DNA of 64,000 nt from Jiella endophytica. Lineage in GTDB: Bacteria > Pseudomonadota > Alphaproteobacteria > Rhizobiales > Rhizobiaceae. The notes below the pieces were generated by a model. It was not told the origin of the DNA and made no database searches. It saw only the letters and a program-made list of their open reading frames with translations. Where the stretch lies: assembly GCF_004519335.1 (NCBI RefSeq), contig NZ_SOZD01000011.1:1-64000 (forward strand), in the 5' to 3' direction. This document shows, one piece after another, positions 54,384 to 63,963 of the stretch (position 1 is its first letter; the number at the start of each line of letters is the position of its first letter). The position numbers and the translations under genes are program-made.

Positions 54384-55718
54384 ATGTCGAGTATGGAGTG
54401 CGCACCCAAGGGGATGGGCGAGATTTCCGGTCCAGCCTCGACAGCCGTCGCGAAAGCCGAGGCCTTCGGCCCGGCCGGCGCGGCCTTGACGGGTGCGGGC
54501 GCGACCCCGCCGGACGAGGCGGTGCCGGCGGTCCTCGACATGGCGGTCGCGCGCAGCGGCGGCACTCGCCGCTTCACCATCTACAGGCCGGAACAGGCGT
54601 TCTCGCTGATCGGCGAATTGCAGCATCTCTCCCGCCGATCGATCGAGCCCAACGTCTTCTTCGACCCCCGCTTCTTCGTGCCGGCGATGCCGCGTCTCGA
54701 CGATCGCAGCGTGCGGCTGATGGTGCTGCGCGACGAGGGCCCGTCGCACAGCCGGCTGCGGCTGCTGATGCCCTATACTGTGGAGCGGACGTCGATGCTG
54801 CGCGGCGTCGCGACCATCCGCGCCTGGGTTCACCCCTTCGGCCGCCTCGGCACGCTGCCCCTCGACGGCGATGATCCGGAAGAGACGCTGCGCGGCTTCT
54901 TCGACATGCTGGCGGCGCCCGAAGCCGGCCTGCCCGACATTCTCGTCCTGCCCGAGACACGCACCGACGGCCCCTTCGCCGCGGCGATCCGTGCCGTCAC
55001 GGCGGCGGCGGGACTGCCGATCGCCACCGTCGGCGCCTTCGAGAGGGCGGGCCTCGTCAAGTCGGATGCCGCCGACTACCTGTCCATGCCGCCAAGCGCG
55101 CCGCGCCGCCGCCGCGAACTTTCGCGCCAGCGCCGGCTTTTGCAGGCGCAAGGTCCGGTCAGCTTCAAGGTGGCGCGCGAAGCGCAGAGCGTTCGCAAGG
55201 CGCTCGAGGATTTTCTCGCCCTCGAGGCCAGCGGCTGGAAGGGCAAGGCGCGCAGCGCGATGATCCTCGACCGCTATCGCGCCGCCTTCGCCCGCGAATC
55301 GGTGAATGCGCTCGCCGAGGACGGCCGCTCCCGGGTCTATACGCTGATGGTCGGCGAGCGACCGGTGGCGAGCCTCGTCGCGCTGATCCAGGCGGGCCAG
55401 GCCTTCGCCTGGAAGATGGCCTATGACGAGGAATTCGCGAAGGCGTCTCCGGGCCAGCAGCTGATCGCCGAGACCACCCGCGCCCTGATTGCCGACCCGG
55501 CGATCAAATCCGCCGACTCCTGCGCCATGCCGGACCATTTCGTGATGAACCGCTTCTGGCCGGAGCGGCTGCCGCTGGCGACCTTCGTCATCGGACTGAA
55601 GCCCGGCAGCGAGACGCGCGTAGCTGCCGCCGTCAAGGGGATCGCCCGCGGCAGCCGCTCGCGCAATCTCGTCCGCCTTGCCCGCGAATGGGTTTCGGAC
55701 ACAGTGTTCCGCGGCTGA
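54384..55718 (+). CDS. BioF2-like acetyltransferase domain protein
   Basis: The product is 444 aa. The C-terminal half has GNAT-fold features of the Acetyltransf_6 (BioF2-like, CelD-like) family: RRRRELSRQRRLLQAQGPVS, LALEASGWKGKARSA, YTLMVGERPVASLVALIQ and AKASPGQQLIAETTRALIAD. The substrate is unknown; homologues are often near polysaccharide genes, which is not the case here. The ATG at 54384 has no clear ribosome site; downstream in-frame ATG codons exist. Confidence 0.8.
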   Translation: MSSMECAPKGMGEISGPASTAVAKAEAFGPAGAALTGAGATPPDEAVPAVLDMAVARSGGTRRFTIYRPEQAFSLIGELQHLSRRSIEPNVFFDPRFFVPAMPRLDDRSVRLMVLRDEGPSHSRLRLLMPYTVERTSMLRGVATIRAWVHPFGRLGTLPLDGDDPEETLRGFFDMLAAPEAGLPDILVLPETRTDGPFAAAIRAVTAAAGLPIATVGAFERAGLVKSDAADYLSMPPSAPRRRRELSRQRRLLQAQGPVSFKVAREAQSVRKALEDFLALEASGWKGKARSAMILDRYRAAFARESVNALAEDGRSRVYTLMVGERPVASLVALIQAGQAFAWKMAYDEEFAKASPGQQLIAETTRALIADPAIKSADSCAMPDHFVMNRFWPERLPLATFVIGLKPGSETRVAAAVKGIARGSRSRNLVRLAREWVSDTVFRG

Positions 55719-55781
55719 CCCGGCTGCCGCCGGCGCGCCTTGCCTCTTGCCATCGCCGGCCGGGCGCGTCTAAGTCGCGCC

Positions 55782-56225
55782 ATGGCGACGATCTTCTGCA
55801 TCCACGGTCCCAACCTCAACCTGCTCGGCAAGCGCCAGCCGGAGGTCTACGGTTTCGAGACCCTTGCCGACATCGAGGCGCGGCTGCAGCCGCTGGCAGG
55901 CGAACTCGGCCATGATCTGCGCTGCCTGCAGTCGAACCGCGAATACGAGATCATCGACTGGATCCACGAGGCGCGCGACAAAACAGCCGCGATCATCATC
56001 AATCCCGGCGCGTTCAGCCATACCTCGGTGGCGATCCTCGACGCCCTCAACGCCTATGACGGCGTCGTCCTCGAGGTGCATATCTCGAACATCCACAAGC
56101 GCGAGAGCTTCCGCCACCACTCCTTCGTCTCCGGCCGGGCGGAGGGCGTCATCGCCGGATTCGGCACCAGAGGCTACGACTTCGCGCTCACCCGAGCGGC
56201 GGAACTGATTGCTGCCAAGGCCTGA
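55782..56225 (+). CDS. aroQ: 3-dehydroquinate dehydratase, type II
   Basis: This enzyme carries out the third step of the shikimate pathway. The 147-aa product has the type II motifs: [18 protein letters not shown] (catalytic Tyr and Arg loop), [32 protein letters not shown] and [18 protein letters not shown]-like [20 protein letters not shown] with the catalytic His. It is alone here; the accB/accC genes that often follow are absent. Confidence 0.97.
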   Translation: MATIFCIHGPNLNLLGKRQPEVYGFETLADIEARLQPLAGELGHDLRCLQSNREYEIIDWIHEARDKTAAIIINPGAFSHTSVAILDALNAYDGVVLEVHISNIHKRESFRHHSFVSGRAEGVIAGFGTRGYDFALTRAAELIAAKA

Positions 56226-56306
56226 CGGCGTAGGGCGCAGGTCTCTTGAGGCCCGGCCAGCCCCGCATCGCGCAAGGACGATCAGCCCAGCGGGTCGAGG
56301 GGCGCG

Positions 56307-57101
56307 TCAGGCGGCTTTTTCGTCAGCGTGACGGCCGAAGGTCCGGGCGAGGAACGTCTCCAGCCAGCGCAGCACCGGCGCGTCATAGATGCCGCGGCCG
56401 TCGAAATGCGCCCGCCGCGCCTGGGCGCCCGGCAGCCGCAGCCGCTCGTGGCCACGGGTGGTCCAGCGGTGCATCATCGCGAGCGTGAGCTCGGCGTGAA
56501 ACTGCACGGCATAGGCGGCCGGACCGTACTGGAAGGCCTGGTTCGGATACCAGTCGCCGGCGGCGAGCAGCCGCGCACCCCGCGGCAGGTCGAAGCCTTC
56601 GCGGTGCCACTGATAGATCATCTGCGGCCAGTTTCGAACGACCTGACGGCCTTCCGGCGTCGAATGCAGCGGATAGTAGCCGATCTCGGCGAGACCGTCG
56701 GGATGCGACTGCACCTTGGCGCCGAGATGCTTGGCGAGCATCTGGGCGCCGAGACAGATGCCGAGGAACGGCCGCTCCTCGCGCAGCGGCACCTTCATCC
56801 ATTCGAGCTCGGCCCGGATGTAGTCGTGGGTGTCGTTGGCGCTCGGCGGGCCGCCGAAGACGATCGCGCCGCGATGCTCGTCGAGGGTCTCGGGGAGCGG
56901 CTGGCCGAGGACCGGACGCCGGATGTCCAGCCTGACGTCGTGGCGCTGCAGCACCTGACCGACCCGGCCGGGCGTCGATCCTTCCTGATGCAGGACGATG
57001 AGGACGGGCCGCTCGTCGGTCCCGTCGAGAATGTAGTCCGGCTCCCCGAGGCCGTGAGGGGCTGCCGCTTCGTTCATCGCCGAATGCTCGTGATATGCCA
57101 T
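56307..57101 (-). CDS. Class I glutamine amidotransferase-like protein
   Basis: The product is 264 aa. It has GAIVFGGPPSANDTHDYI, the nucleophile Cys in LGICLGAQMLAKHLGA, and the His-x-Glu of the triad in AYAVQFHAELTL. This is the stand-alone GATase1 group often labelled GMP synthase-like; it lacks the synthase part. Which acceptor it amidates is unknown. Confidence 0.9.
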   Translation of the reverse strand: MAYHEHSAMNEAAAPHGLGEPDYILDGTDERPVLIVLHQEGSTPGRVGQVLQRHDVRLDIRRPVLGQPLPETLDEHRGAIVFGGPPSANDTHDYIRAELEWMKVPLREERPFLGICLGAQMLAKHLGAKVQSHPDGLAEIGYYPLHSTPEGRQVVRNWPQMIYQWHREGFDLPRGARLLAAGDWYPNQAFQYGPAAYAVQFHAELTLAMMHRWTTRGHERLRLPGAQARRAHFDGRGIYDAPVLRWLETFLARTFGRHADEKAA

Positions 57102-57237
57102 GGCTCGATGCTGCGACCTGATCGCTGCGGTTCAAATCAAAGGCTCTGCGGATCCCCGACCTACGCCCGAGGCAGCGCCGTTGCAAGAGAAGCAAGAAGC
57201 GTGCCCGCGCCGGCTCCCCTCGGAGAGACTGCCGCCG

Positions 57238-57696
57238 CTACTCGCCGACCCTGCTCGCCGCCTCGTGCTTCATCAGCATCCGGTCGCGCGTCGAGACCCC
57301 GAGCAGTTCGGCAATGCGCCAGATCAGGTTGTCCTCGAGTTCGTGGACCTCGCCGTCGGCATAGGTCACCTCCCAGAGCATCTCGACGAAGCGGATGCGG
57401 TGTTCCTCGTCGAGTTCGCGCTTCAGGATCGAGGTGAAATGATAGAGGTCGACGGACTGCTGGTCGGCCCGCTTGCCCTCCCCCGCCAGTCGCTGGGCCT
57501 CCGCCGCCGACAGGCCGAACTCCTCGCCGAGGACGTCGACCAGACGCCGACGCTCGGAATCGGTGACGATGCCGTCGGCCTCGATGATGTGGAAGAGCAG
57601 CGCCGCGCTCGCCACCTTGACGTCGTCGGCACCGCTCGCCTGTTCACGCCCCTCGTCGCCGAGAGCGCGAAAGAAGCTCTTGATCGCATCGAACAT
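57238..57696 (-). CDS. TerB-like (COG4103) protein
   Basis: The product is 152 aa, helical. The TerB fold is recognised by VASAALLFHIIEADGIVTDSE near the start and MLWEVTYADGEVHELEDNLI with paired acidic residues that may bind metal. The role in tellurite resistance is not shown for this group. It lies 51 bases from hemY, in the same direction. Confidence 0.88.
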   Translation of the reverse strand: MFDAIKSFFRALGDEGREQASGADDVKVASAALLFHIIEADGIVTDSERRRLVDVLGEEFGLSAAEAQRLAGEGKRADQQSVDLYHFTSILKRELDEEHRIRFVEMLWEVTYADGEVHELEDNLIWRIAELLGVSTRDRMLMKHEAASRVGE

Positions 57697-57747
57697 TGAT
57701 TTTTACCCTGCCACACGCGCCACGTCGGAAGCTGCTTCGGCCGAAGG

Positions 57748-59379
57748 TCAGCCGAAGCGGGCCTCCTTGCGCTCCTCGCTGCTGCGGCCGAATTCGGGCT
57801 TCGACGCCGTCTTGCCCGGCTTCGCATCCCGCGCCGGCTGCTGTTCCGCGCCATTGGCAGCGCCTGCGCCATGGGCCATCGTCTCGGCCGGCTTCGGCTC
57901 GCCAGGCAGGTATTTTGGCGACGCCTCTTCTCTTTTGGCGGTGTCGGCGGACTTCGCTTCGTCGGCCGGTGCCGGCTTGTCCAGCGTCTTCGGCGCGGCG
58001 GCTGCGCTGCCGCCAGGAGCGTCCGCCGCCTCGGCGTCGATCGTTTCCGCCGGTGTCTCCTCGTCCAGCACGTGAGCTCTTGCGGCGATCACCCGCTGCG
58101 GCGGCGACTTCCACTCGAAGGCGTCGAGGCGACCGGTGACCGGCGAGACCGGCGCCCAGTGCTCGGACACGACGCCGTCGGCGGTCCAGGCCGGATCGCG
58201 CGGCGCGCGGATCGCCTTGGCCATCCACTCGCGCACCCGGCCGACCTCGCCGGTATCGGCCTCCTCGATGTCGGCGAGAAGCAGATAGACGCTCTCGCGC
58301 GGCTCGATCTCGGCGGCTTCGAGGGCCGACTGGCGGGCGAGCTTCAGTTCGTTCGCGTCGAGCGCCGCCCGGGCGAGGCAGAGCGCCGATTCGACATTAC
58401 CCGGCCTGAGGCTCGCGAGGTGACGCGCCCGTTTCAGCCGGTCCTCGACGGAATCGCCTGCCCGCGCCGAGACATAGGCTTCGGCGACTTCCGGATGCGG
58501 GCCATAGGTCCAGCTCTTCTCCAGAACCTTGACGCCCTTCCTGAGATCGCCGAGCCGGAAACAGGCCTGTGCCGCCACCAGCGCGGCCGGAACCAGCTCC
58601 GGCGCCAGGCTGTGGGCCTCCAGCGCCGCCGCCTTGGCGCTCTTCGGATCGGCCTCGACGCAGTCCATCGCCTTGGCGGTCAACAGCACCGCACGGGTCC
58701 GCTTGGATTCGTCCCGGTCGACGAGGCGGGTGTTCTTCTGCGCCTCCAGGATATGCATCGCGCCGTCCCAGTCCCCGGCGAGCGACTTGCCCTCGAGCAC
58801 CGCGCCGCCGGCCCAGGGAACATGCGGTGCCAGACGCACCGCGCGGTCGGCATAAAAGCGCGCGGCGGATTCGTCGCCCACCCGCTCGGCTTCGAGATAG
58901 AGGCCGCGCATGGCGAGAAGCCGCGTCTCGGGGTCGCGCTCCATCGCCTGGAACACCGACCGGGCATGGGCATGGTCGCCCTCGATCATCGCCGTCTGCG
59001 CGTCGAGGAAGCGGATCAGCGGCTCCCGGCGCTGGTCGAGAAGCTTCTGGCTCTGCTTGGTCATCTTCCGGGCGAGGATCGCGTCACCGGCGCCGGCGGC
59101 GATGATGCCGCTCGACAGCGCGTGATAGCCCTTGTCGCGGCGCCGCCCGTCCCACCAGTTGCCGATCGTGTGCGGGGTGCGGAAGAAGGCCGAGATCAGC
59201 CAGACGACGATCAGCGAGGCGACGACGAAGCAGCCGAGGACGAGCAGGAACACCAGCATCGAGGTATTCACCGTCTGCCCCAGCCAGTCGAAGGTCACCG
59301 AGCCGGGATTGTCCGCCAGCCAGCCGAAACCGAGCGACAGCGCCAGGATGATGAGAAAGAAGGCGAGGATACGCAGCAT
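57748..59379 (-). CDS. hemY: Heme biosynthesis-associated TPR protein HemY
   Basis: The product is 543 aa. Two membrane helices (about 3-22 and 40-66) precede the HemY_N domain: LADNPGSVTFDWLGQTV and PHTIGNWWDGRRRDKGYHAL. TPR-like helices fill the rest, then a charged Ala/Pro-rich tail of about 100 residues. This is the proteobacterial HemY in the hem cluster, not the protoporphyrinogen oxidase of Gram-positive bacteria. It follows mic60 by 15 bases. Confidence 0.93.
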   Translation of the reverse strand: MLRILAFFLIILALSLGFGWLADNPGSVTFDWLGQTVNTSMLVFLLVLGCFVVASLIVVWLISAFFRTPHTIGNWWDGRRRDKGYHALSSGIIAAGAGDAILARKMTKQSQKLLDQRREPLIRFLDAQTAMIEGDHAHARSVFQAMERDPETRLLAMRGLYLEAERVGDESAARFYADRAVRLAPHVPWAGGAVLEGKSLAGDWDGAMHILEAQKNTRLVDRDESKRTRAVLLTAKAMDCVEADPKSAKAAALEAHSLAPELVPAALVAAQACFRLGDLRKGVKVLEKSWTYGPHPEVAEAYVSARAGDSVEDRLKRARHLASLRPGNVESALCLARAALDANELKLARQSALEAAEIEPRESVYLLLADIEEADTGEVGRVREWMAKAIRAPRDPAWTADGVVSEHWAPVSPVTGRLDAFEWKSPPQRVIAARAHVLDEETPAETIDAEAADAPGGSAAAAPKTLDKPAPADEAKSADTAKREEASPKYLPGEPKPAETMAHGAGAANGAEQQPARDAKPGKTASKPEFGRSSEERKEARFG

Positions 59380-59394
59380 GTGTTTTTCCCGGGG

Positions 59395-61266
59395 CTAGCC
59401 CTGATTGGCGGGTTCGGCGGCGTCCGGCGACTGCGGCTGCGGGCCGGCAATCGCACCGGAGAGCGTCGACGAGACGATCTCCTCGGCCGTCAGCCGGGCC
59501 TTGACCTTGTCGGCGAAGTCGGCGCTGGCGGATTTTGCGTCGTCCGGCAGGGTCTGCCATTCCGACTGGAAGGCCTTGAGATCGCCGGAGCGCATTGCCG
59601 CGTCCAGTCGCGACAGCGTCGCGTCGTCGCTCTTGTCCGAGGGCGGCGCCGAATTGGACGAGCGGACCTGCACCAGCGACTTCAGTCCGGCCATGAACTG
59701 GTCGCCGACCGGGGCGCTCGGCTGCGGCGGGGACAGGGCGTCGGCGATCTTCCGTTCGACCGACGGCCACTGCTCGGCCAGCTCCCGCTCGGAGGGAACG
59801 CCGTCGGCGGCGAAGGTCCTCAGGCTCTCGGTCGCCTCCCCGGAACCCGTCGTCTTGGCAAAGGTCTCGAGCTGCTCGGCGAAGGGATTGCCGGAATCGA
59901 TCGCCGATTTGAGGTTGGCGGCGGCAAGCGCGGTCGCGGCACGCTTGTTCGCCTCCTCGATCGCCGCGACTCGGTCTTCCAGCTTTGGCAAGCTGTCGTT
60001 CAGCTTCGCGCTGGCGGCGTCGGCCGTTTCTTTCGCTTCACCGGCAGTCGTCGCGGCCTGTTTCGCGGCGTCGCTTGCCGACTGCGCAGTCGATTGCGCG
60101 CCGTTCGCCGTCTCCTGGGCATTGGTGGCGGCCTGCTGCGCGCCCCCCGCCGTCTGGTTCGCCGCAGCCGCCTGTTTCAGCGCATCGGCGGCGTCACGGG
60201 AGGTGCGGTCGCTGGCATCCATCAGCGCCGTCGCCGACTGCTGGGCGGCGGTGGCGGCCTTTTCGGCGCCTTGGGCGGTCTGTCCCGCGGCATCGGCCGA
60301 CTGCTTGATTGCCGCAATCTCCGCCGTCGAACTCTCGATCGTGTCGAGACGCTTCTCGATGCCGGAAAGGTCGACAGGCTCGCCGCCCGAGGCCGTTCCG
60401 GCCGCGCCGATCTCCTCGCGCAGCTTGGCGATCTCGTCGTTGACCGACTTCAGCGCATCCTCTGTCGCATAAGCGTTGGCGGCCGTCTGCGGCGGAGTTC
60501 CGAAGCCCGGCAGCCAGCCGTTGGCGACGAAGATCGACGCGCCGGCGAGGGCCAGCACCGCGCCGAGGATCGCCGCCCCGATGATGCCGCCGATGCCCGG
60601 ACCGCCGGAGCGGCCTGCCGGCGGCGGGGCACTCGGCGCGCCGCGCCCGGTGCCCGTCGACGAGGCTGCGGCAGGGGTCGGCGTCGGCCTTGCAGCGCTG
60701 GCGGCAGCAGCCGATGCGCCAGCGGCGGACGAGACGCCCGACGGCGCCGGGCTCTGAGTGCCCGAAGCCATGCTCTTCGCCGCCGATGGTGACGTCCCGG
60801 CCGGAGCGGCGGCAGTCGCTGTCTTCGCCGCCGCCGGCTCGCCCTTGTTCAGCTTCGAGGGATTTGCGGCAGCGCTGGCGAGCCCAGCCTTCGACGGCGC
60901 AGTGGCTGAGGCCGCCGCCGCGCTCGGCTTCGATGCCGCGGTGGCCGCGGCAGAGGATGCGGGCGCTGCGCCAGCCGCAGGCGGCTTCGAGGCGGACGAA
61001 GGGGCCGCCGATGACGGTGGCGCCGACGCAGCGGGCTTTGACGAGGCGGAGGCCGGGGACGCCGGCGTCGGGGAAGTCGCCGCACCTTTCACCGGAGCCT
61101 GCGCCGTCGGTTGTGCGGCCGCCGTGGCAGTGCTCTTGTCGGGTTTGGCGGCGGGCGTTGCCGTCGTCTTCTCGCCTTCACTCACAGTCGTCTTCTTTTC
61201 CGCCTTGAGATCGATCGTCTGGCCTCGCGTCTTCGTCGGTCGCGATCGCCGGGGACGGTTGGTCAT
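59395..61266 (-). CDS. Mitofilin-like (Mic60) membrane protein
   Basis: The product is 623 aa. An Ala/Ser/Pro/Lys-rich cytoplasmic region of about 215 residues leads to one membrane helix (about 222-250, GIGGIIGAAILGAVLALAGA). A long coiled coil (about 275-450) with many Gln/Ala repeats follows. The C-terminal mitofilin signature includes NLKSAIDSGNPFAEQLETF. Alphaproteobacterial Mic60 shapes the inner membrane, as the mitochondrial cristae protein does. Its place between hemD and hemY is conserved in alphaproteobacteria. GGAG lies 8 bases before the ATG. Confidence 0.88.
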   Translation of the reverse strand: MTNRPRRSRPTKTRGQTIDLKAEKKTTVSEGEKTTATPAAKPDKSTATAAAQPTAQAPVKGAATSPTPASPASASSKPAASAPPSSAAPSSASKPPAAGAAPASSAAATAASKPSAAAASATAPSKAGLASAAANPSKLNKGEPAAAKTATAAAPAGTSPSAAKSMASGTQSPAPSGVSSAAGASAAAASAARPTPTPAAASSTGTGRGAPSAPPPAGRSGGPGIGGIIGAAILGAVLALAGASIFVANGWLPGFGTPPQTAANAYATEDALKSVNDEIAKLREEIGAAGTASGGEPVDLSGIEKRLDTIESSTAEIAAIKQSADAAGQTAQGAEKAATAAQQSATALMDASDRTSRDAADALKQAAAANQTAGGAQQAATNAQETANGAQSTAQSASDAAKQAATTAGEAKETADAASAKLNDSLPKLEDRVAAIEEANKRAATALAAANLKSAIDSGNPFAEQLETFAKTTGSGEATESLRTFAADGVPSERELAEQWPSVERKIADALSPPQPSAPVGDQFMAGLKSLVQVRSSNSAPPSDKSDDATLSRLDAAMRSGDLKAFQSEWQTLPDDAKSASADFADKVKARLTAEEIVSSTLSGAIAGPQPQSPDAAEPANQG

Positions 61267-61399
61267 AGCGTCAGCTCCATGCTCGCAGTCCGGGCGGCGG
61301 ATCGCGGGAGCAACCCGTCACCGCCATTCGGCCTTCGTCCATTGGTCCTTCATTCGTGCGCATGGCGCAAGCGCCGTGTTCGTCTTCTCGTGATGTAGG

Positions 61400-62104
61400 T
61401 TAGCCTATGAGTTCGAAAAGCGAGGCGAGGCTCGGCCTGGCTGAAACAAGGACATCCTCTCGCAGGAATTGCGGCAGCGCCTCGCAAATCCGGCTCGAAA
61501 GCGCCAGAAGCTTGGGTGGCGGCGCGAAATACTGCGGCATCGCGTCCACCATCCTGCCATAGCCCTCCGCCTGCCCTGCCGAGAGGAGCAGCACCACGTC
61601 CGGCGGGCCGCCGATCAAGAGGCTGCGCACCATGCCTTCGCTCACTGTCACCGGCAGGATGTCGTAGACCTCCCAGATCCGGCAGGCGATGCCGGCCTTC
61701 TCCATCGCGCGTTCGAGCGTGCCGGTCCGCCGCCGGCCAGCGGCATAGAGCAGCGTGTCGCCGGCCGTGATGCCGCTGGCGAGCGCCAGCCGCCCCATGG
61801 TCGCGGCGGCGCCTTCCGCCACCCGGACATTGGCAAAGCCGGCATCGGTGGCCGTCTCGCCGGTGGCGGCGCCGACCACGAAGAGCGGGCGCGAATCGCT
61901 TGAGAACGCTTCGGCCAGCGCCGGGATCGCCCGGGCGCTCGTCGCGGCAAAACCCGCGGCCCCCTCGCCCGCCGTTCCGGCCGGCGCATGGGTCTCGACG
62001 GTGCGCTCCAGCGGCAGCATCAGCGGCTGATGGCCAAGGGAGGCGAGATGCCCCGCCGTGCGTTCGGCTTCGGCCGCCTCGCGCAGGATCAGGACGCGCG
62101 CCAC
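61400..62104 (-). CDS. hemD: Uroporphyrinogen-III synthase
   Basis: HemD cyclises hydroxymethylbilane to uroporphyrinogen III. The 234-aa product is poorly conserved, as usual, but reads ARVLILREAAEAERTAGHLA at the start (GTG start), GFAATSARAIPAL, VVGAATGETATDAGF and LLYAAGRRRTGTLE. It begins 7 bases after the hemC stop, which supports the call strongly. Confidence 0.92.
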   Translation of the reverse strand: MARVLILREAAEAERTAGHLASLGHQPLMLPLERTVETHAPAGTAGEGAAGFAATSARAIPALAEAFSSDSRPLFVVGAATGETATDAGFANVRVAEGAAATMGRLALASGITAGDTLLYAAGRRRTGTLERAMEKAGIACRIWEVYDILPVTVSEGMVRSLLIGGPPDVVLLLSAGQAEGYGRMVDAMPQYFAPPPKLLALSSRICEALPQFLREDVLVSARPSLASLFELIG

Positions 62105-62111
62105 GAAGGGT

Positions 62112-63050
62112 TCAGTCCGCCCAGCCGTCGAAGAAGCCCGGCCCCGCCGCCTCCAGCACCGTGCGCCCGGCGAGCCTGCCGATCACCTCGGCATCCTCGA
62201 CGACGCCGGTCCGGCGGGTCTCGTGCATCTCGCTGCCGTCGGGCGTCAGGATCATGCCGTGCAGCGTCAGCGTGCCGTCCTCGCCGAGCGTCGCATGGGC
62301 GGCGATCGGGGTCCGGCAGGAGCCGTCGAGCTCGGCGAGAAAGGCGCGCTCGGCGGTCGAGGCGATCGTCGTCGCCCGATCGGCGAGCGGTGCGACGAGT
62401 TCTTCGATCCGCCGGTCGCCGACGCGGCTCTGAATGACCAGCGTGCCCTGCCCCGGCGCCGGTGGGAAGGTCTCGAGGTCGAGGGTCTCGGTGGCGATAT
62501 GCGCCATGTCCATGCGGTTGAGCCCGGCGATTGCCAGGAGCGTCGCGTCGGCCTGGCCCTCTTCGAGCTTTCTCAGCCGCGTCTGGACGTTGCCGCGGAA
62601 GGTAACGACTCGAAGATCCGGGCGCATCCGCTTCAGCATCGCCTGGCGCCGCAGCGAGGCCGAGCCGACCACTGCGCCTTGCGGAAGCTCGGCGATCGTC
62701 GGTGCCGCCCGGCCGATGAGGACGTCGCGCACGTCCTCGCGAGGCAGGAAGGCGGACATCTCCAGCCCGTCCGGTTGCGCCGTCGCCATGTCCTTCAGGC
62801 AGTGAACGGCAAAGTCGATCCGCTCCTCGATCAGCGCCCGCTCGATCTCCTTGGTGAAAAGGCCCTTGCCGCCGACCTCGGAAAGCGGACGGTCGAGGAT
62901 GCGGTCGCCGGAGGTGGAGATCACCTCGATCGCGAAGGCGTCCTCGGGCAGGTCGTGGGCCGCCATCAGCTTGGCGCGCACCTCGCTGGCCTGCACCAGC
63001 GCGAGCTGGCTGCCGCGGGTGCCGATCCTGATCGTCCTGTCGCTCGCCAT
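62112..63050 (-). CDS. hemC: Hydroxymethylbilane synthase (porphobilinogen deaminase)
   Basis: HemC joins four porphobilinogens. The 312-aa product has [35 protein letters not shown], the catalytic Asp in [27 protein letters not shown] and the cofactor-binding Cys in [13 protein letters not shown]. Two changes from the usual HSLKDMPT core (Cys for Ser, Ala for Pro) are seen near the active site. First gene of the hem cluster. Confidence 0.97.
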   Translation of the reverse strand: MASDRTIRIGTRGSQLALVQASEVRAKLMAAHDLPEDAFAIEVISTSGDRILDRPLSEVGGKGLFTKEIERALIEERIDFAVHCLKDMATAQPDGLEMSAFLPREDVRDVLIGRAAPTIAELPQGAVVGSASLRRQAMLKRMRPDLRVVTFRGNVQTRLRKLEEGQADATLLAIAGLNRMDMAHIATETLDLETFPPAPGQGTLVIQSRVGDRRIEELVAPLADRATTIASTAERAFLAELDGSCRTPIAAHATLGEDGTLTLHGMILTPDGSEMHETRRTGVVEDAEVIGRLAGRTVLEAAGPGFFDGWAD

Positions 63051-63254
63051 CGCCTGCCGCTCCGCCCCCTTGAAAAGTCTTCTTCGTAAGCCTGCAACTT
63101 AGGTCGTGACGCCGCGGCGCGACACCATTTTTCTCGGCGTTTTTCGATCCCGCCTGCGGTCCGGCCCGACGATCACGTTCTCGCGTTCGTGTTGCGCCTG
63201 CGAAGCCGGCGGCGAAGTCAGTCAGGCAAACAACATCCGATTGGATATCATCTC

Positions 63255-63887
63255 ATGCAGCTTTCATTTGCACGCCGCGCGGCGCTCGCCTGTGTCCTTA
63301 GCCTCGGCACGGCAACCGTCTTCATCCCCGCGGCCTTCGCGCAATCCTCCGGCCAGCCGCAACGGGTGCGGGGAACGATCGAGTCGCTGTCCGACACGAC
63401 CCTGACGGTCAAGTCCCGCGAGGGCGACAGCGTCGCGATCACCCTCAAGCCGGACTACAGGATCGCCGGGATCGCCAAGGCCTCCATCGCCGACATCAAG
63501 AAGGGCGACTTCGTCGGCGTCGCCTCGGTTCCCGGATCGAGCGGCGGCAACAACGCGGTCGAAGTGCTGATCTTTCCCGCCGCCATGGCCGGCACCGGCG
63601 AGGGCAGCTATCCGTGGGACCTCGAGCCGAACTCCACGATGACCAATGCGACCGTCTCCAACAAGGTCGAGAATGCCGACGGCCGCAAGCTCACTCTGAC
63701 CTATCCCGCCGGCGAGAAGACGATCTCGCTGCCGGAGAACATCCCGGTCGTCACCTTCGCCAAGGCCGGAAAAGCCGATCTCAAGCCGGGCGCGGCGGTC
63801 TTCGTGCCGGGTGAGAAGGCGTCCGACGGAGAGATCTCCACGAGCACCGTCGTCGTCGGCAACCAGGGCGTCGTTCCGCCGATGTGA
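63255..63887 (+). CDS. Exported protein of unknown function
   Basis: The product is 210 aa with a signal peptide ending AAFA-QSSG. The mature part has the repeat-like beta segments VRGTIESLSDTTLTVKSREG, SIADIKKGDFVGVAS and LKPGAAVFVPGEKASDGEIS. This resembles DUF5666-type OB-fold periplasmic proteins of rhizobia. The role is unknown. It is divergent from hemC. Confidence 0.82.
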   Translation: MQLSFARRAALACVLSLGTATVFIPAAFAQSSGQPQRVRGTIESLSDTTLTVKSREGDSVAITLKPDYRIAGIAKASIADIKKGDFVGVASVPGSSGGNNAVEVLIFPAAMAGTGEGSYPWDLEPNSTMTNATVSNKVENADGRKLTLTYPAGEKTISLPENIPVVTFAKAGKADLKPGAAVFVPGEKASDGEISTSTVVVGNQGVVPPM

Positions 63888-63927
63888 TCCCGCGGCCTCC
63901 GCGATCAACCGACGTCGTCAGATGTCA

Positions 63928-63963
63928 GCCGGCCGGGGCGACCGTCCCGGCCGGCAGCGTTTG
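63928..63963 (+). terminator. Stem-loop after the exported protein gene
   Basis: GCCGGCCGGG pairs with CCCGGCCGGC around an 8-base loop and is followed by a short run of T. It lies 40 bases past the stop. Confidence 0.6.

Noticed and set aside
57871-60792. A 973-codon open frame on the plus strand
   Set aside because: It runs antisense to hemY and mic60, both of which are recognised and in a conserved order. Its composition is Arg/Gly/Leu-rich, as expected for a shadow.
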